Under the pieces are notes generated by a model. That model ran no database searches. It saw only the letters and a list, made by a program, of their open reading frames with translations, and was not told the origin of the DNA. A program made the translations under genes and the position numbers. This document shows, in pieces, positions 40,454-49,725 of a stretch of 64,000 nt of DNA; within the stretch, counting starts at the first letter, position 1; every line of letters starts with the position of its first letter. Source of the DNA: Schizochytrium sp. TIO01. Taxonomy: Eukaryota; Sar; Bigyra; Thraustochytrida; Thraustochytriidae. The stretch lies in NCBI GenBank assembly GCA_004764695.1, contig SMSO01000034.1:1443501-1507500 (forward strand). The letters run 5' to 3'.

Positions 40454-42598
40454 ATGTGCAGCAGTTCCAGAAGCTGGACATCCGACAACGTCGCTTTGAA
40501 GTTCCACATGGATGTACAAGATTTAGACGTGCATGATGACAAGAATGGAAACCGAGGAATAGCAACCGCAGCCCTAAGCCTTGAGATTGCTGCGCATCGA
40601 GGTTTTGATATTTGGCGTGGCTTCCCGGACGAAAGTTTAAGCACGCTTAGTGCTTTAAGATTACGTAGGCTATACTGGCGTTGGCAGATACAGTTTATTC
40701 TTCGTGCCTGTGCTTGGTGCCTGCTCTTACTGGGAGGTTGGGATGGATTGTATTTATGCACCCCACGGTCTTCTTTCGCAGAAACATGTTCACTACAACA
40801 TGCCACAAAGGGAGTCCAAGCTGCCGAAGTTCTTTCGCTAGTTCCTTTATTTATAGCATATGTTATCCAGGTTCTTTATAAAGGTGGGAATATCATTCAC
40901 CAAGACAAGTGGTTCCTCTTTACAGGAATTTCTTTGGTTGTATGTTTGTTGTCTCTCTTTGTGCATATCGTTGTACTTTCCATGTTGACAAGTGATGAAA
41001 GTCAGCGAGCTATCGCAGCACAGGTTTCATGGGTCTCGCGAGCCGTTCTTCGTCCAGTACCACTTTTGCATATTTCCCCGGATGTACGGCGCTCCATGAT
41101 GAACTTGCTCCTTTTGGTGCCCCATACTTTGGGTGTATTTTTTGTGGTCATTATTCTCACATTTGTGTTTGGATTGTTTGGTAGAATCATCGTGCTAGAT
41201 TCGGTAGTGCCTGGTAGCGACTTTGGACTTGAGGGAAATGGATTTGATTCTTTATACAACAGTCTTGTGACCGTATTCTGGTGGGGATTCGGTGGCAATG
41301 GTCCTGAACCTGGAGATCAAAGCGGGGAGCCTGGGTACAAAGCTGGGAATTTCTGGGCCTTCTATTGGGTTATCTACACTGTATTGCAGATGTTTTATGT
41401 AATTCAGGTCGTCTTAGCTTTTGTATTTGACAAATATTGCAGTTGGGCTTCTCAGGATGTTGCTCGAGAATCTGCTTTCAGGCAACGTGAAGCCTGTATA
41501 TTGTTAGAATTTTTGAGGGTGTCGATCGAGGGGTCAGATAGTAAAATTTCACAAGATCATTTGAATGCTCTAAACCTAGGTATGCAAAGTTTTCATCATT
41601 TTGGATTTTATCCTTTTGAGTTGGAGATAGAGACCTGTGACGACCCCGCATCGTATGTTAATTTGATTGTCACAAATAAGAAACCGTATGTGTCGCGGCG
41701 AGCTTCTAATATAATGCGGTTATTACGATGGGTTTTAGAAAACCGTTTGAGTATGGTGATCTACCGCGTCTCGGCATGTCTCAACGCAGCATTACTTCTT
41801 ATTTCACATGAAAATAATGGGGACTTATCAGTCATTGGAGCTAGCAAACCAGCAGCTGATGCGTTCTTGTTGATCTTTGCTCTTGCATTTCTGTGCGACC
41901 TAATTATTGCTCTATTGGTCTATGGAACATATCCTCGTCCATTTCCACTACGAGACAGCCCTGCACTTATGAGATATATAATCACTTCAATTGCGCTTGG
42001 TATTACGCTTATTCACGCGTGTTTTCGCACTGAAGTGCGCTTACGATCTTTGCATCTCGAGTTTCACTCACTGCTGTTGTTACAGGTACTTGATGCAGTC
42101 CGGATTGTCCCTTCGGTTGATCTCTCAATCCGTATATTGGCTCGTGTTGCTCCAGCAATGAGGAGTTTGATTTTAGCACTACTCTGTGCCATGTACTCCT
42201 GGTCAGTAATTGGTGTAGCTATCCACCAAGGTCAGCTTGTTCGAACCAATGTTGATCTTCAGGACAATTCAAGTGGGACACTTTTCACGATGAACTTTAA
42301 CTCCGTCTTTGGCGGAGTCTATACACTCTTTATGGCCATTTATGGAAACAACATACAGCAGTTTACGGCACAATTTTACATAACTGCAGGGGCCCTTGGA
42401 GTGGGCCATTTCCTTCTTTTTTATCTATGGGGAACCCTTGTTGCAGCCAATGTAGTTGTGTCAGCACTCTTAGATGTTCACCAATCGATAATGGAGGAAA
42501 ATAAGGATGTTAAGACAGATCCATCGTCCTCATTATCCGGGGCTATGGTATTTCCTGAGCCTGAGAAGGAATCAATATTGTCTAAAGAGAAGAAATAA
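40454..42598 (+). CDS. two-pore channel (TPC)-like cation channel
   Basis: 714 residues from the ATG at 40454; an alternative ATG lies at 40508. The protein has two six-helix repeats. Repeat I runs from about residue 75 to 330, with a pore loop at 'FDSLYNSLVTVFWWGFGGNGPEP' and S6 'WVIYTVLQMFYVIQVVLAFVFDKY'. A linker with 'ESAFRQREACILLEFLRV' resembles the TPC post-S6 region. Repeat II (about 430-680) has an S4 with arginines at 'VRIVPSVDLSIRILARVAPAMRSL', a pore at 'FNSVFGGVYTLFMAIYGNNIQQF' and S6 'GHFLLFYLWGTLVAANVVVSALL'. TPCs sit in endolysosomal or vacuolar membranes as dimers and conduct sodium or calcium. The sparse S4 charges suggest weak voltage sensing. No EF hands were seen between the repeats. 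A different two-repeat cation channel family is the main alternative. Confidence 0.72.
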   Translation: MCSSSRSWTSDNVALKFHMDVQDLDVHDDKNGNRGIATAALSLEIAAHRGFDIWRGFPDESLSTLSALRLRRLYWRWQIQFILRACAWCLLLLGGWDGLYLCTPRSSFAETCSLQHATKGVQAAEVLSLVPLFIAYVIQVLYKGGNIIHQDKWFLFTGISLVVCLLSLFVHIVVLSMLTSDESQRAIAAQVSWVSRAVLRPVPLLHISPDVRRSMMNLLLLVPHTLGVFFVVIILTFVFGLFGRIIVLDSVVPGSDFGLEGNGFDSLYNSLVTVFWWGFGGNGPEPGDQSGEPGYKAGNFWAFYWVIYTVLQMFYVIQVVLAFVFDKYCSWASQDVARESAFRQREACILLEFLRVSIEGSDSKISQDHLNALNLGMQSFHHFGFYPFELEIETCDDPASYVNLIVTNKKPYVSRRASNIMRLLRWVLENRLSMVIYRVSACLNAALLLISHENNGDLSVIGASKPAADAFLLIFALAFLCDLIIALLVYGTYPRPFPLRDSPALMRYIITSIALGITLIHACFRTEVRLRSLHLEFHSLLLLQVLDAVRIVPSVDLSIRILARVAPAMRSLILALLCAMYSWSVIGVAIHQGQLVRTNVDLQDNSSGTLFTMNFNSVFGGVYTLFMAIYGNNIQQFTAQFYITAGALGVGHFLLFYLWGTLVAANVVVSALLDVHQSIMEENKDVKTDPSSSLSGAMVFPEPEKESILSKEKK

Positions 42599-43320
42599 AT
42601 GAATGAATGAAAAATGTATGAATATGTGTAGTACTGTTCTGTTCGGTTTGTCTCGGTTGTTTGTGATGGAGTCCCTTATCTATTTATCTATTTATCTGTT
42701 TGCATGTTTGTTCAGTTGCCCGCCGGTCTCAAGGTCTGCATAGCTTATGTCTTTAATATAGGTCATCATCAGTACCAACCTTGCAAAACATCTAAAGGAG
42801 CTAAATGCGCTCTAAACCTTTAGGATTTTCGTAAGAAGATATCACCAAGGCTATGCAGCAGCGCAGCACAATCCAAAGAAAACCATATCTTGCCTACGCC
42901 CCTCTATTTCTTTGTGAAATATGAAACGAACAATTTTATGTGGATTGTACCTCGGTGTGCGTGAATGGAAACAGGCAACTAGTGTAAATCCATTAACGCC
43001 ACCATCAAAGTCTGTACTCCAGCGCCACCTCCTAATACTAGAGAGGAGACATTCGCGAATCTTAGAGACCACGGCGGTGTACATCCCACCTCACAGAAGG
43101 GCGTGTGCATCTCACAGAATGTTTTTGAGCTGATCTTCATGCACAACCCACTGCCACACGAAGACATAAAGGGAAAGGAAAACAGTGGAAATATAAACCC
43201 ATATTGAAGAGACATAGATATATAGAAAATATATATCCTCCACATTGATCGACGATTCACGGGATCGCCAAGATCCTCGTTTCCAAGATCCTCGTTATAG
43301 AAAATACAAGTGTGGTATAT
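42599..43320. other. intergenic, convergent 3' flanks
   Basis: About 720 bases between convergent genes. TATC/TTTA simple repeats near 42680-42700, then nondescript AT-rich sequence; no gene recognised. Confidence 0.5.
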
Positions 43321-43863
43321 CTAGCGCCGGTATCCGCCTCCATTTCCCCGATCGTGACGCCCCCCCGAGCGATCATAGCGTCCACCGCCAGATCTGCCTC
43401 CTCGGCCTCGATCTCTGTCTCGATCGCGGTCTCGATCTCCTCCGCCGCCACCCCGGCGATTGGAAGGTTGTTGTTGATCTTGTTGCTGGTCTTGATCTTT
43501 GGAAGACCCGGGAGCAAGCAATCCAGTGCGTTCCGTGCCTGCTCCTTGAGGAATGTACCTCCGTTTAGAGGTCTTGAACTTGAGTACACGCTTAAACATT
43601 GGGCTATGCGCGAGGACGTCGGGTAAGATGACCATCTTGATCATGCTACCACGCATATACATGCGCTCAAGCTTGACAACCTCGCCGTCAGCGTCGGTGC
43701 GACGCACATTTTTCATGTGAAGGTTCATCATGTCATCTGTCTGATCAAGGAAGCCGCAGTACAGGTCGCCGTGCACGCTCTCCACCGTCACCATCACGCC
43801 CTCAGCATCATATAGAAGTGCGAGTGGGATGCCAATGCTGGCGCCCTGACCGGTGACCGCCAT
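43321..43863 (-). CDS. SNRPD3: small nuclear ribonucleoprotein Sm D3
   Basis: 180 residues from the ATG at 43863. The Sm1 motif ('GIPLALLYDAEGVMVTVESVHGDLYCGFLDQTDDMMNLHM') and Sm2 motif ('LERMYMRGSMIKMVILPDVL') align with Sm D3, including the RG-S-x-I RNA-binding turn. Sm D3 is one of seven subunits of the ring around U1, U2, U4 and U5 snRNAs. The C-terminal tail (about residues 100-180) is longer than in animals and rich in Gly, Arg and Asp, with Asp-Arg and Arg-Gly repeats, probable targets of arginine methylation. The frame is open 23 codons further upstream, but the conserved family start lies at this ATG. Confidence 0.93.
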   Translation of the reverse strand: MAVTGQGASIGIPLALLYDAEGVMVTVESVHGDLYCGFLDQTDDMMNLHMKNVRRTDADGEVVKLERMYMRGSMIKMVILPDVLAHSPMFKRVLKFKTSKRRYIPQGAGTERTGLLAPGSSKDQDQQQDQQQPSNRRGGGGGDRDRDRDRDRGRGGRSGGGRYDRSGGRHDRGNGGGYRR

Positions 43864-44378
43864 GTCGCTGACAAGCGAGAGAAAGAGAGGGACGCGGAGG
43901 CCTGAGGACGCTAGGAAAGCGCCAACTCGCACCGGGGAGACCGCGGCGAAAGAGCGAAGAGAGGTTTTGCTTGCTTGCTCCTGTTTGTTGTTTATCCTAA
44001 TTTATGGCTATCTATGAAATACTGTTAGGATAAAAAATGGTGTACCAAAGATGGTATACCCACATATATTTAAGAAACAGGGAATATGCACATACTACTG
44101 TAAAGCAACGAAATGCCAGTGAAGGCTAGATACATTTATGTTTTGGTGTGAAAGTAATGAAGCGTGAAATCAAAATTTGGCGTTAGTTTTGTTGAAGTTT
44201 TTAATTATAAGAATTCATCCTAATAGCTGGAATTAATCTAGGAGTTCGAAAAACAGGCGAGTCACCCTGAACTAAGGCATCCTGCAAATGCGAGCAAAGT
44301 CACAATGACACAATCATTTGTGAGAATGAAATGAAACATTCAAGAAAGGCAAGAAGTAATAATACAGTCTGAAATTGA
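43864..44378. other. intergenic, no gene
   Basis: About 510 bases between the Sm D3 start and the 3' end of the next minus-strand gene. AT-rich, no motif recognised. Confidence 0.5.
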
Positions 44379-45896
44379 TCAGTTTAAAATGCGATACATT
44401 AGCCGCGTAGCGTAATCAATGCTTGCCTGCTTAGATACCAAATCGTCCAGGACTAGGCGAGGAAGACTAGAACAAGAAGAAGAAGAAGAAGAGGCGGGAG
44501 ACGGCAGTTCATAATAAGTCATTGCACGGAACGCACGTGCCCAAGCTTCGAATACGATACCACTCACAGGGTCTTTGCACGAGTACGCATGAATTTGAAG
44601 CATATCTGCAAGTTTTTGCTCAGTCTCCCCAGCACCAGGTAAAACCATTGGTGTATACAATACATTGCGAATTCGATGCACAGAACTCCAATATCGTCGT
44701 TCCATATCTTCCAAGAGGGCATCAACTGGTGAAGTAAAAAGAACACTCACTGGTACCTGCTCGTGAGATATCAACGTCTCAGACCTTAAAGAGTCACTTT
44801 TATCCTCCTCAATATGAAAGAAATGAGCTCCTTTGCCAGATGGTTCGCCCCACGAGCGTGGAGAGATACTTTTAACATTAGCACGGAAGATTGGGGCTGT
44901 TTCTGAATATGCTAGTAACTGCTCCAGGTCTGTAAAAATATGCGTTTGAAACATTCGCATAAGGCCCTCCAGCTGTCGAATCTGTGCGTGTGAAAGGATA
45001 AGTATATCCGACCCCGCAGAGAAAACAATCTCGTCATCCACTGAGCCTGAGCAGACAACAAGATCCACCTGGGCATTTCTTAAGCTTGACAGAATACGAT
45101 TTACACGATGTGTGGTAAGTGGTGCATTCGATTGAAATAGTGCCGGTCCAACGGTAGCAACGAGTTGAGGATCCAATCGGGCAGCTTGGTGTGATCCAAG
45201 GTCTGCAGAACGAAGTGAAAGACTGTTCCTAAGCAAAGCAATTCGACGAATCTTAAAAGGCCCGCCGCGATCAATCCAAGTCTGTACTGTGGCCTGATTA
45301 GAAGGTAAAAGCAGGCCTGGAAAGACGTGTACATTTCTAGTAAATCCAGATTTCACTCTGTGAAGCAAAATTGCTCCAGTATCACAAAACCCGTTGTCTA
45401 AGCTGAGACGACGTACAGTCTTGACAGCTGCATCGTGCACACTGTCTTCATCAGGACCATGTCGAAGTGCTTCTAAACTGGTTGGGTCATCAAGCACGTT
45501 CTTGCAATTCTTGGCAAGTTTCTCTAATAGAAACGCAAGCACAATGCTCGCTACTTCGTGATTAGACTGCGCAATGCGAGAAGGTGCTATTGAATATGTA
45601 TGCCTCACATATGATATTTGAGTGCACAGCTCCCTAATTAATGCAAGCATAGAAGATACTCCACAACCACATTGTTGACGATGGTCAGTGCAAGCCCGAT
45701 AGAGCAGATCTCCGGCACGAGTTGACGCACATGTAACTTGAAGAACCTCAAGCGGATCAGCCGTGAGGCTTGAATTCAATGTTTTTGGATCGACGACAGC
45801 TTTCCAGCACCTATGCGGCCCATAAAAGCCACGACATGCTTCACATAAGGCTCGAATTTGGACAAGTGTGAAATCAGTTTTGCTCGACGGGTTCAT
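44379..45896 (-). CDS. MKKS: BBS6/MKKS-type chaperonin-like protein
   Basis: 505 residues, related to group II chaperonins (CCT) but divergent. The N-terminal equatorial part has the weakened 'ACRGFYGPHRCWKAVVD' motif where CCT subunits bind nucleotide, then 'QQCGCGVSSMLALIRELC', where true chaperonins have the G-D-G-T catalytic loop; the loss of catalytic residues is a mark of the BBS chaperonins. The apical part contains 'DLVVCSGSVDDEIVFSAG'. A 'GKGAHFFHIEED' segment matches MKKS particularly well, as does 'LYTPMVLPGAGETEQKLADML' in the C-terminal equatorial domain. BBS6 works with BBS10, BBS12 and CCT to assemble the BBSome for ciliary trafficking, so a flagellated stage is likely. BBS10 or BBS12 are alternatives. 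An acidic/Ser-rich patch near the C-terminus comes from an AGA/GAA repeat. Confidence 0.72.
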   Translation of the reverse strand: MNPSSKTDFTLVQIRALCEACRGFYGPHRCWKAVVDPKTLNSSLTADPLEVLQVTCASTRAGDLLYRACTDHRQQCGCGVSSMLALIRELCTQISYVRHTYSIAPSRIAQSNHEVASIVLAFLLEKLAKNCKNVLDDPTSLEALRHGPDEDSVHDAAVKTVRRLSLDNGFCDTGAILLHRVKSGFTRNVHVFPGLLLPSNQATVQTWIDRGGPFKIRRIALLRNSLSLRSADLGSHQAARLDPQLVATVGPALFQSNAPLTTHRVNRILSSLRNAQVDLVVCSGSVDDEIVFSAGSDILILSHAQIRQLEGLMRMFQTHIFTDLEQLLAYSETAPIFRANVKSISPRSWGEPSGKGAHFFHIEEDKSDSLRSETLISHEQVPVSVLFTSPVDALLEDMERRYWSSVHRIRNVLYTPMVLPGAGETEQKLADMLQIHAYSCKDPVSGIVFEAWARAFRAMTYYELPSPASSSSSSCSSLPRLVLDDLVSKQASIDYATRLMYRILN

Positions 45897-45976
45897 CTCA
45901 GAGCTTGCGTGTATAGAATTGAAATTCTGATTTGCTGGCGACCGTGAACAAAACTGATAGCGCAGAGCACTATGAC

Positions 45977-46255
45977 TTATTCTTTAAACCACGACTGAAT
46001 GGGTTGTACCACCGATTCCGTTGCGCGGTCTTGTTTTTCCTTGGCCTTGCTGATGGCCACAGCCGTGGTCTCCAAAGTTCTCGACAGTTTGTCGATGCGG
46101 GCACGCACCGCTGCGAGCGAGACAAGGGCAGTCGAGGCTTCCTCTGCCGTGAGCTGGGCGTCACCACTCGAGCTCATTGCCAATTTCTGCGAGCTCCAGC
46201 CTTGCTTGACCCGTAATGAAAGCTGCAATAACTGTTCTGGGTGAATGAGAGTCAT
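45977..46255 (-). CDS. small helical protein of unknown function
   Basis: 92 residues from a clear ATG, lying 80 bases upstream of the MKKS-like gene on the same strand. Rich in Ala, Ser, Leu and Lys, predicted mostly helical. The first part, 'MTLIHPEQLLQLSLRVKQGW', has a motif that recalls small subunits of larger complexes. The second half ('VRARIDKLSRTLETTAVAISKAKEKQDRATESV') is a likely coiled coil. A role as a small subunit of a complex (for example BLOC or Mediator type) is possible, but no family could be named. Confidence 0.42.
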   Translation of the reverse strand: MTLIHPEQLLQLSLRVKQGWSSQKLAMSSSGDAQLTAEEASTALVSLAAVRARIDKLSRTLETTAVAISKAKEKQDRATESVVQPIQSWFKE

Positions 46256-47019
46256 CGTTGGAATCTATTGCTCTCTAGAGATGTAAAACCATTTTTTTCT
46301 AATTTGCCATTTACTTTTCGAGCAGCTCATTTATTCTTTTACTCCTAATTAATGCACCTTTATTTTAAAGGCTGCATCATTGAAAAGTCGCGAAGTCGAG
46401 CCAAAGACACAGAGTCCGAGCGAGACCTGTGCGTATGCAAGCGAAAACATCATTGTTAACCTTTTTCGTGTAACAATTTCTCAAAAAAAAAATTAAAATC
46501 ATTAAACTAGGAGTCAAAATCAATTTCATTCCAGACTCATATTTTTCTAAAACAGGAAATCAACATCGAGTCTACAGGAAGACTCACAGGCAGGTTCTCT
46601 CCTTTATGTCCTCGTAGCCAGCTGCGCTTGTTTGGAATAAGCAAGATATACACCAACATGTGCCAGATTTTGACGAGTTTGTAGGTACCGCATCTTAGTG
46701 ATCACATGTTTTTTTGGGCCTCTTTCAGTTCCTGTAATGTCATTTTCTCTACGGTTAGACCTCTTTTTGATCCAGTTTTACGACTTTCGATACACAGTAG
46801 GAGATTCATATAGATAGTGGTAGTACATACTAGAAAAACTAAACTCTATTTTTAATTTTGTTTCTTTAGAAAGAAAGTTGAATCGCTAAATTGCAATGCA
46901 GCAATTATTGGAGTACTCGACGTACCCGACGACGGACCTCGCGTCAGGCCTGCGGCGGAGCCACCAAAGCCGTACGAGGGCGGCAAAACCGCTGACGTGG
47001 GTCTTAAAGAGTTCGCAGG
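46256..47019. other. divergent promoter region
   Basis: About 760 bases between a minus-strand and a plus-strand gene, so the promoters of both should lie here. AT-rich with an A run near 46481-46490. No consensus element recognised. Confidence 0.4.
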
Positions 47020-49068
47020 ATGGAGTCTCGGGTCCTGGCAGTGAAGTCTGCCCTCGCCGAGGCCGGATGGAGTAGTCTTGGAGACGACGTGCATGGCGCT
47101 CCAACTAGCCGCGATAACGGTGTGCGCTCACTCACAGGGGCAGAAATAAACGCCCTCGAGGCAAGTGGAAACTCATGCGGACCTGAAGGGTGGAGCTTTT
47201 GCGTGCATGTACGAGAAGGCTTTGATGTACGTGCCATCAAGGGCTGCCTCTTCTTGGGACAAAATGTCCTGGGTAAGCTCGACTCGAGCTGCACGGGTCA
47301 CCGCGGCCTGCCAGCAGGAATATACTACTCTACCCTGAAAGATTGTTTCGTCGATGACAATGCTCGCATATCCCACTGTGAGCTCGTGCAGGAGACCTTT
47401 GTTGGAGCGAAAGCATGCATTTCAAGGTGCGGGACTCTAACGCGGAAGACAGCATGTTCATCGATCCCCAATATGGTAGTGGAGAGGAAGCCATCTACTT
47501 TTGGGAATGGCGGAGATATCCCTGTTGTCATTGGCACTGGGGGTCGCGATGTCAGAGTGTATGCAGAAATGGATCTTGAGGAGGCTTGTGCTGTGGCCGC
47601 GAATCGCCATGATAAGTCGCTCCAAGAGGCACACTTGAAACGCGTAAGGGAGTTTATGGATAATATTGCACTACCGATGAACATTGTTGACCAATGTGCA
47701 GCAGTGGAATCATGTGTATATCTCTCTGATGTGTTTGTTGGAGAAGCTGCAGAAATTAGCGGCTCTCATATGGAGAATGTCACGGTCCTGTCTAGTGCTG
47801 CGGAGCCGACTGTGGTACGCGCAGGAGCAGATGTGCGGAATTCAATTCTTCAATGGAAAGTCAAAGTTGATAGTCAAAGTGTGGTAAGCAACTCATTTAT
47901 GTGTGTTTGTAGTCATGCCGAACGGCATGGCAAGTTGCTTGACTCCATTCTTGGGCCATACTCTGGAGTTGCCGAAGGTGAGATCTCGGAAAGTCTTGTC
48001 GGTCCTTTTGTGGGATTCCATCACCAAGCCTTGCTGATTGCAAGCTACTGGCCTGCAGGTCGCGGCAATGTAGGCTATGGTGCCAATGTTGGTAGTAACC
48101 ACACAGGAAAGGCACCTGACCAGGAACTATGGCATGGTGAAGGGGTTTTCTATGGTCTGGGCTGTTGTGTAAAGTTTCCCTCGGACTTCTCAAGGGCGCC
48201 CTACACATTAGTTGCGACTGGAGTGACAACTTTGCCTCAGCGAGTAACCATGCCCTTTTCTTTAATCAGTGGTCCGCAACATGTTCCAGAGGGTTTAAGT
48301 CCTGCTATCAACCAGATTTTCCCTGGTTGGGTACTGTCACAGAACATGTATTCGGTAATGCGAAATGAATTCAAGTACAAGGATCGCGCTAACAAGACTA
48401 GTCGTGTCACAATTCGTTATCAGGTGCTGCGTCCTCAAATCATTGCTATGATGCGTACCGCCCGTGATGAGCTCTTACTCAACAAGGTGAATAACGATAG
48501 TGATCCGAAAGGCCAAAGAGTGTACACAGACCGCGATTTCCCAGGACTAGGGAAAAATTTTATGACCGAAAGTTCTCGCCAAGAGGCTGTAGAGGCATTT
48601 ACCCATTTTATGATCTTTTTTGCGGCACGTGAAGTTTTCCATAGCGTTTGTCGCGAAGGAGCCGTTCAGATAGTTGATGATGCTCTGGCAGAACCGGTGC
48701 AGGGATACTCAGTTGTCGAACCTACCATGGACTACATTGACACGGGTACTCATCCCGATTCACCTGAGTCAATTGCTGAGGCTTGGTTTCTTGCTAGCAC
48801 GATCCTTCATGTAGAGGCAGAAGAATTACTAGCAAGTGGAGTTAAGGGCATTCTATCTTGGTACCGCGACGCTCTCTGGCAATTAGAAGAGCGTGTACGC
48901 GTATCCAAGAAGAAGGACGAATCACGAGGAAAACGTATTATTCCTGGTTATATGGATGCCCATGGTACTGTTGACGAAGATGATAAGGTTGTCCGACGCC
49001 TCCGCGAGGAGACTGAGCGCACTTGCGCTCGCATTGACGATATATTGGCGGGGTTTCCACGCCTTTAA
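47020..49068 (+). CDS. DUF4954 protein (left-handed beta-helix, sugar-nucleotidyltransferase-like)
   Basis: 682 residues, single exon. It matches the DUF4954 family, known mainly from Bacteroidota, Spirochaetota and other bacteria. Diagnostic segments in order: 'LTGAEINALEASGN', 'GFDVRAIKGCLFLGQNVLGKL', 'GLPAGIYYSTLKDCFVDDNARISHCELV', 'NGGDIPVVIGTGGRDVRVYAEM', 'VVSNSFMCVCSHAERHGKLLDSILGPYSGVAEGEIS', 'VGFHHQALLIASYWPAGRGNVGYGANVGSNHTGKAPDQE' and 'GPQHVPEGLSPAINQIFPGWVLSQNMYSVMRNEFKYKDR'. The repeated hexapeptide-like pattern suggests a left-handed beta-helix as in GlmU or LpxA. The C-terminal ~200 residues are helical and end in 'RLREETERTCARIDDILAGF'. No bacterial ribosome site or operon partner is seen. 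The function is unknown; a sugar-nucleotide-binding or scaffold role is inferred. Confidence 0.82.
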   Translation: MESRVLAVKSALAEAGWSSLGDDVHGAPTSRDNGVRSLTGAEINALEASGNSCGPEGWSFCVHVREGFDVRAIKGCLFLGQNVLGKLDSSCTGHRGLPAGIYYSTLKDCFVDDNARISHCELVQETFVGAKACISRCGTLTRKTACSSIPNMVVERKPSTFGNGGDIPVVIGTGGRDVRVYAEMDLEEACAVAANRHDKSLQEAHLKRVREFMDNIALPMNIVDQCAAVESCVYLSDVFVGEAAEISGSHMENVTVLSSAAEPTVVRAGADVRNSILQWKVKVDSQSVVSNSFMCVCSHAERHGKLLDSILGPYSGVAEGEISESLVGPFVGFHHQALLIASYWPAGRGNVGYGANVGSNHTGKAPDQELWHGEGVFYGLGCCVKFPSDFSRAPYTLVATGVTTLPQRVTMPFSLISGPQHVPEGLSPAINQIFPGWVLSQNMYSVMRNEFKYKDRANKTSRVTIRYQVLRPQIIAMMRTARDELLLNKVNNDSDPKGQRVYTDRDFPGLGKNFMTESSRQEAVEAFTHFMIFFAAREVFHSVCREGAVQIVDDALAEPVQGYSVVEPTMDYIDTGTHPDSPESIAEAWFLASTILHVEAEELLASGVKGILSWYRDALWQLEERVRVSKKKDESRGKRIIPGYMDAHGTVDEDDKVVRRLREETERTCARIDDILAGFPRL

Positions 49069-49725
49069 AAAACATAAAGTTAATTTGTTCTTTTACTTTG
49101 AATTTCCCATTCTTCGGATCGTTCGTTGGTGAAACCATCCATGAATCCTTCACTACAGCTAACAGTCTGCAGCTAGAAATGAAAGCAGCACTTACGCATC
49201 ATTCTTCAGCTCGCGAACAATCAAAATTCAACTAAGATTCTGTAGAGAAAATATGTGGGGGCAAGACTGTGTCAGAGTTTCAAGAAAGGGAGAAGAAAAA
49301 AACATGAGTGATGTCTATACACTGCAATGCAAATAATATACAGGCAAGGAGAATGTATGAGGACGCAGAGCAAACCCGAATCGTGTTGCTTTTTCTAGAA
49401 GCAGCAAGGCGGATTGCCATGAACACGGCGTGTGGAAACGCTATGTGCATCTGGTAAGCTGTGGAACTGCCACAGCGAGCAAAATTGAGCGGCTGTAAGA
49501 GCCTTGAATGCTCTCTGGTCGCTCAGAGTATCTCGTCTTTAGATGATAACGCACATCATCCGTTGATTTGTAAATCGACTGCACGGATTGAGCTCCAAAC
49601 ACGTAGAAAGGGAGTGGGGCGAAAAGACAATGGATTACAACCAAAGGTGAGAGTGCGGGCGCAAGAGAAGTAGAGGAACAGATGCTTGGCATAGGCCGCA
49701 TCGTCTGGGAGAAGTGTCTACTAAT
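49069..49725. other. intergenic, convergent 3' flanks
   Basis: About 660 bases between the ends of two convergent genes. Short frames here (for example at 49441-49701) are unrecognised. Confidence 0.5.

Noticed and set aside
40281-40565. 94-codon minus-strand frame before the channel gene
   Set aside because: Partly protein-like but overlaps the 5' end of the two-pore channel and has no family match.
43245-43626. Plus-strand frames of about 105 codons
   Set aside because: Antisense to the Sm D3 gene and its repeated tail.
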